Of a stretch of 64,000 nt of DNA, positions 59,934-64,000 are shown in pieces (within the stretch, counting starts at the first letter, position 1; each line of letters opens with the position of its first letter). This DNA comes from Vitellaria paradoxa (Eukaryota; Streptophyta; Magnoliopsida; Ericales; Sapotaceae), in contig CM034243.1 of the NCBI GenBank assembly GCA_019916065.1, forward strand, positions 26,562,147 through 26,626,146, read 5' to 3'. A program made the position numbers and the translations under genes. The notes under the pieces are model-generated. The model saw only the letters and a program-made list of their open reading frames with translations. It was not told the DNA's origin and made no database searches.

Positions 59934-61625
59934 GAGCAACTATCAGTCACAATTGAAAGGTTATATCATATGCTCGAGTTACATCTTAGAAATTTCAATA
60001 TAGTAAAACATCTCTGTTTTGAATTGCCTATTTAATGAATTGGCCATTCATTTTTTTACAATCACAGACTATATTCTCTAACCATGAAGTTCCATTTAGT
60101 TGACACCCTAGGACCACCAATTTGTATTTACCGTTTATATTTTTCATAATCAAAGAACATTCCTTCAAAAATATTTCTGCGCTAACGACATGCAGCATAA
60201 CAAGGTTTTTTTTTTTTTTTTTTTTTCAAATAATGTGTGAGCATCTGCGGACAAAGCTTTTTCCATGGTAACCATTAAGGCACTAAGTAGTAGCTTATCG
60301 ACGTTATCGTGATAACCCAAACTATTTCCAAGGCTTCTACTTCTAGTGTAGATAATGACAACATTATAATAGTGATCAAGTTAAATGAATTTTTGTTTTC
60401 TCTAGGTTCCAATTCCCATCTTGGCATCAATTAGCTAATATGTGTCTATATATATATATATATATGCATTACTGAAATTCTATAAATGTATTACAATTTT
60501 ATTCTCACAACAATTTTGGTAACTCAAAATCAACGGAAGTTGCGTCAATTGCATTAATTCAGATACAGGTTGATCACAATATTCAGCTTTATTATATTGC
60601 GAACTAGCGTTTACTCATGTGATGCATGAAATTATATAACAATTTTTTATTGGTAAAAATAAAGTTTGAAATATATTATAATTATTTTAATAAAGTTGTA
60701 TAATTTTAAATGATAATTTTTTAATTATTTTTTATATTTATATTTTTTATTTATGTCAATTTTAATAAGTAGATAGAGTTGATTAAAATTACGTTTTTGT
60801 ATGAATATTAAAAATTTGTATTTTATCAAATCTCATCTACTCTATTCTAAAAATTCAATTTAACTCTAGAATATATAAAATCTCAATCTACTTAATCAAC
60901 TAATCTTTTTTTTTAAATGTTTGTCAAATTTTTAATACACTTTTATTTTTTAATTATTCACTTAAATTAAAAATACTATTAAAATAATTTTTCAATTAAT
61001 TGTCAACACGACAAATTTAAATTTTTATAAAAACTATTACTCCTAAACCTAATTATTAATATTTAGGTATTTTATTAATATTAACATTTAAGTATTTTTT
61101 GTGCTTTTAAATTTAAAATATATTAATTGTTTTTAAGTTTAAGTAATGTTTAGTAATTTTAAATTCTTTTCTTAAATTATTCAAATATAAATTTTATAAC
61201 TATCACAAATAATAAGTAAATAGGTTCATTTTATGAATTCATGAGCTTTGCATTAATTAAGATCATTTGTCACAAGAGTTTTATACACAAAGGAAAAAAA
61301 AAGTAAAAAAAAAAAGTTAATTTTTTGTAAATAAATGAGAGGAAAATATTTAGATAATGAAGAGTAGTGAACATGTCAAGTAAAATTAGGGTGAAGGAGG
61401 AGAGGAGAGAAATTACATTTTTTAGTATTATACTATAAATTAGGCCTCAGATTTGAATATATGTTTATATCATGAAGGGTTTATCTATTTGGAGGCCATG
61501 TTTTCCAGAAATTAGCTTACGCTTTAATTTTTTTTTTGGATGAAACCCTTGCAACAGTAGAGCTATCAATTGGTTTGGTTGCTTTAATTTTTACTTTTTA
61601 TTTTTTGTTCAATATACAAACGTAC
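59934..61625 (-). other. TNL copy 2, intron 1 remainder
   Basis: Nearly identical to 25752-27471, differing mostly by one- to few-base indels in homopolymers and AT repeats. No other feature. Confidence 0.85.
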
Positions 61626-62165
61626 CCATTGGCTTGATTTTGAGAATCCAGTCCAGCCAGATCTGCAACTTCTTTAAGTGCTTCCCTCCATCCTTTAACT
61701 CTCTTCATCCATTCATCGTTTCTTCCACCACCTACTTCTGGCTTGAATCCCGCTTCATGCCTTGCAAATGCTTCTGCAAAATCTCCCGTCTGCCTCCACT
61801 TGTGAGGGATCCACGCCGTAAAAGATCGGCAGAACTACATGTCCACCAGAGCTCTTCCTCTTCTTGCGTTCCTCGAGAATCATCACCAGTTCGTCGAGGC
61901 ACCAACTTGAAGATGCATAGCCCTTTGAGAGGACCACTACTGAGATCCTCGACTCTCGAATTGCTCTCTGAAGTTCAAGCTTGATGTTTTCTCCTCTTTC
62001 TATGCCATCATCATCTAGGAAGGTGCGGAATCCTGCATTAACCAAAGCAGTGTAAAGATGGTCAGTAAATGTCTTCCGGGTGTCCTCACCTCTGAAGCTC
62101 AAGAACACGTGATAATTATGTGGAGATGTGGAAGAAGAGCCTTCTTCTACTCTTCGGATAGCCAT
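61626..62165 (-). pseudogene. TNL copy 2, TIR exon with 2-bp deletion
   Basis: Same ATG, and identical protein to copy 1 for residues 1 to about 130 (through FYGVDPSQV, including the catalytic Glu 92). CTCTTCACT of copy 1 is CTCCACT here (near 61796), which shifts the frame and stops after seven to twelve codons. The rest of the exon matches copy 1 in the shifted frame up to the same donor. A true mutation would leave a TIR-only fragment; a sequencing error is equally possible. Confidence 0.85.
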
Positions 62166-62252
62166 TAAGGAGAGCTCAACGGAGACCAGGGAGGACTGAG
62201 TGCAAAATGCCGGTCTAAATAATTGTAGAAGCTGCTCTCCATCTGAATTAAA

Positions 62253-62300
62253 ACGCGTTAAAAGTAAAAAAGAAAGTAAGTCAAGTCAATTAAAACGCGT
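62253..62300 (-). promoter_or_regulatory. Two CGCG boxes upstream of TNL copy 2
   Basis: ACGCGT at 62253-62258 and 62295-62300, same arrangement as upstream of copy 1. Confidence 0.4.
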
Positions 62301-62309
62301 TAAAAGTAT

Positions 62310-62676
62310 AATGCCAGCAGCGTAAACTATTATTAAAATATTTATAAAATTAAAATTAATTTATGATAAATACTAATTTATCATTAAAATACTTATTTTA
62401 ATAAAATTAATTATAATCAAAATAATAATTTATTATTAAAATGATTAATTTATTAAATTAAAATTATTTTTATTAAATAATAATCAAATTGTTAATTTTA
62501 CTAAAATTAAAATTAATTATTTTATCAAAATAAAATTTAATAAATAATATTTTATTTAAAATGATTTATTTTATTTAATTTTTTAAAATTAAATACTATT
62601 AAAATATTTATCTGTGATTAAATATATATATATATTATTAAATTAAAATTTTTTAATTTTAATTATTATCTTATTT
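62310..62676. repeat. AT-rich upstream tract, copy 2
   Basis: Counterpart of 28160-28524, differing by a few short A/T indels. Confidence 0.65.
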
Positions 62677-62695
62677 TAACACATAAATACAACTA

Positions 62696-63523
62696 ACCAA
62701 ACCAAACCAAATCAAACCAAGCCTTTCCCATTAGGTGGGATCTGCTATATGGATTTGTCGACGCCAATTAGATCTGTTTAGGGGTATGTCCTCCGATAAA
62801 TCTAGGTAAGTCAGGTTATGTTTAATGGTTTCTTTCCAGCTTCTCTTGGGTCTTCCTCTATCTCTCCTAGTCCTGGCAATCTCCATATTTTCACACTTTC
62901 TAACAGGTGTCTCTGCTGGACGCCTTCTAACATGGCCAAATCATCTTAATCAGTTTTCTCTTATTTTATCTTCAATCGTGCTATTCCTACTTTGCTCCTA
63001 ATCTCCCCGTTCTTAATCCTATCTTTTTTATAATTCCGCACATCCACCATAGCATCCTCATCTCTGCAACTGCCATCGTCTGACCATGATTATGCTTTAC
63101 TGCCCAACACTCTGATCCATATAGCAGCGCTGGTCTAATCGCTACCTTATAATACTTTCCTTTCACCTTGACGGGGATTTTTCGGTCGCATAAAACCCCC
63201 GAAACACTCCTCCATTTGGTCCACCCAACTTGAATCCTGTGACTTATATCAGTATAAATCCCTCCATCTTGTTGCACCATAGATCCAAGGTACCTAAATT
63301 TATCTTTCTCTACAATCTTTTGTGTGCCTAAACTTACTTCTATACTACTCGTATCCTACTTTGACTAAACTTACATTCCATATATTCCGTCTTGCATCGG
63401 CTTAGCCTAAACCCTTTTGTCTCTAATATCCCGCCACAATTCTAACTTAGCATTCACTCCTTCTCTTGTCTCATCTACTAACACATAAATACATAAATAC
63501 AAATTTATGTATTTATGTGTCTC
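62696..63523 (-). mobile_element. Second copy of the truncated RTE LINE
   Basis: Same ends and same 19-bp flanking repeat (62677-62695, 63524-63542) as the LINE at 28544-29372, so one insertion copied with its surroundings rather than a second transposition. Differences are few (for example one Arg-to-Lys). Confidence 0.88.
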
Positions 63524-63542
63524 TAACACATAAATACAACTA

Positions 63543-64000
63543 TCGTGTTTAAATTATTCAAAATTTTCATTTTCACTCATATTAAAAGTTTATTCGTCTT
63601 TAATAATATTTAATTAAACTATTTTAAGTTCTAGGATTAAGAAAATATATTTAAATTATTCCTTGATTGCCTAATTGGCTTTGTGTAGTTTGCAGAAAAA
63701 AATTGATTAATTGCAGTGTTGACACGTAAATCGTGTCGATATTTTCTATTTAAATGTCTTTTTAAATGATTAGTTTCAAAACTAGTCCTAACATTTAAAC
63801 AAATATTACATTTAGCCTTATGTACATTCCATCATTGCGAACAATTCTTATAAAATGGTCTTAAACTTCTAAAAATTAAAGCGATGACAATGATGCAGCA
63901 CCTCTACTTACACTAGCACACATTAGACTTTGCTCGTGAATGGGAGAATTAATTAGGTCTTCATTCTCAACATAAAAAATTATGGGCTTCTCTAGGATTC
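63543..64000. other. Copy of 29392 onward, running off the window
   Basis: Matches 29392 to about 29855 almost base for base to the last base of the window, so the near-identical block extends further right. Confidence 0.85.

Overview
This is a repeat-dominated window of nuclear DNA from a flowering plant. A TIR-NBS-LRR (TNL) resistance-type gene with the five-exon layout and C-terminal jelly-roll domain typical of dicots argues for a dicot. Plant Ty1/copia and Ty3/gypsy elements, an RTE-type LINE and several MITEs make up most of the rest. The species cannot be fixed from the sequence. All calls come from reading motifs; no searches were run.

Left third (1-20.4 kb): an old, stop-riddled Ty3/gypsy element of the Tat type on the + strand. 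Its gag is split by a complete but dead Ty1/copia element on the - strand (390-8450, 5-bp target duplication AGAAC). After the Tat pol come large non-coding tandem arrays (15.0-17.6 kb), small MITE relics and a candidate 3' LTR ending near 20395.

20.4-29.4 kb: a full-length-looking TNL gene on the - strand (22252-28013, five exons, about 1193 residues by my splicing). It has two CGCG boxes upstream and a 5'-truncated RTE LINE with a 19-bp target duplication beyond them.

30-55.2 kb: a degenerate local repeat, then an aldo-keto reductase gene on the + strand spread over 23 kb in seven exons. It is broken: exon 6 opens with a stop and carries a frameshift, exon 7 another. Exon 3 carries an 18-codon tandem duplication that doubles the region of the catalytic lysine. 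Its introns have collected a PIF/Harbinger-like MITE, a 1-kb foldback, a MULE-type MITE, two long-TIR elements and, in intron 3, a very young CRM-like Ty3/gypsy element (41646-48875). That element has LTRs identical by eye and an uninterrupted 1660-codon polyprotein whose last 60 codons lie inside the 3' LTR.

56.8-64 kb: a second copy of the TNL neighbourhood. A 100-N gap (59834-59933) replaces the NBS and LRR exons. Left of the gap the copy is an ordinary diverged paralogue (last-exon protein roughly 84% identical); right of it the sequence is nearly identical to the first copy. This abrupt change suggests either a very recent exchange or a redundant piece placed by the assembler.

I found no convincing new defence or regulatory system. 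The most unusual items are the duplicated active-site segment in the reductase, the identity step at the gap, the coding LTR of the CRM-like element, and several precisely delimited insertions.
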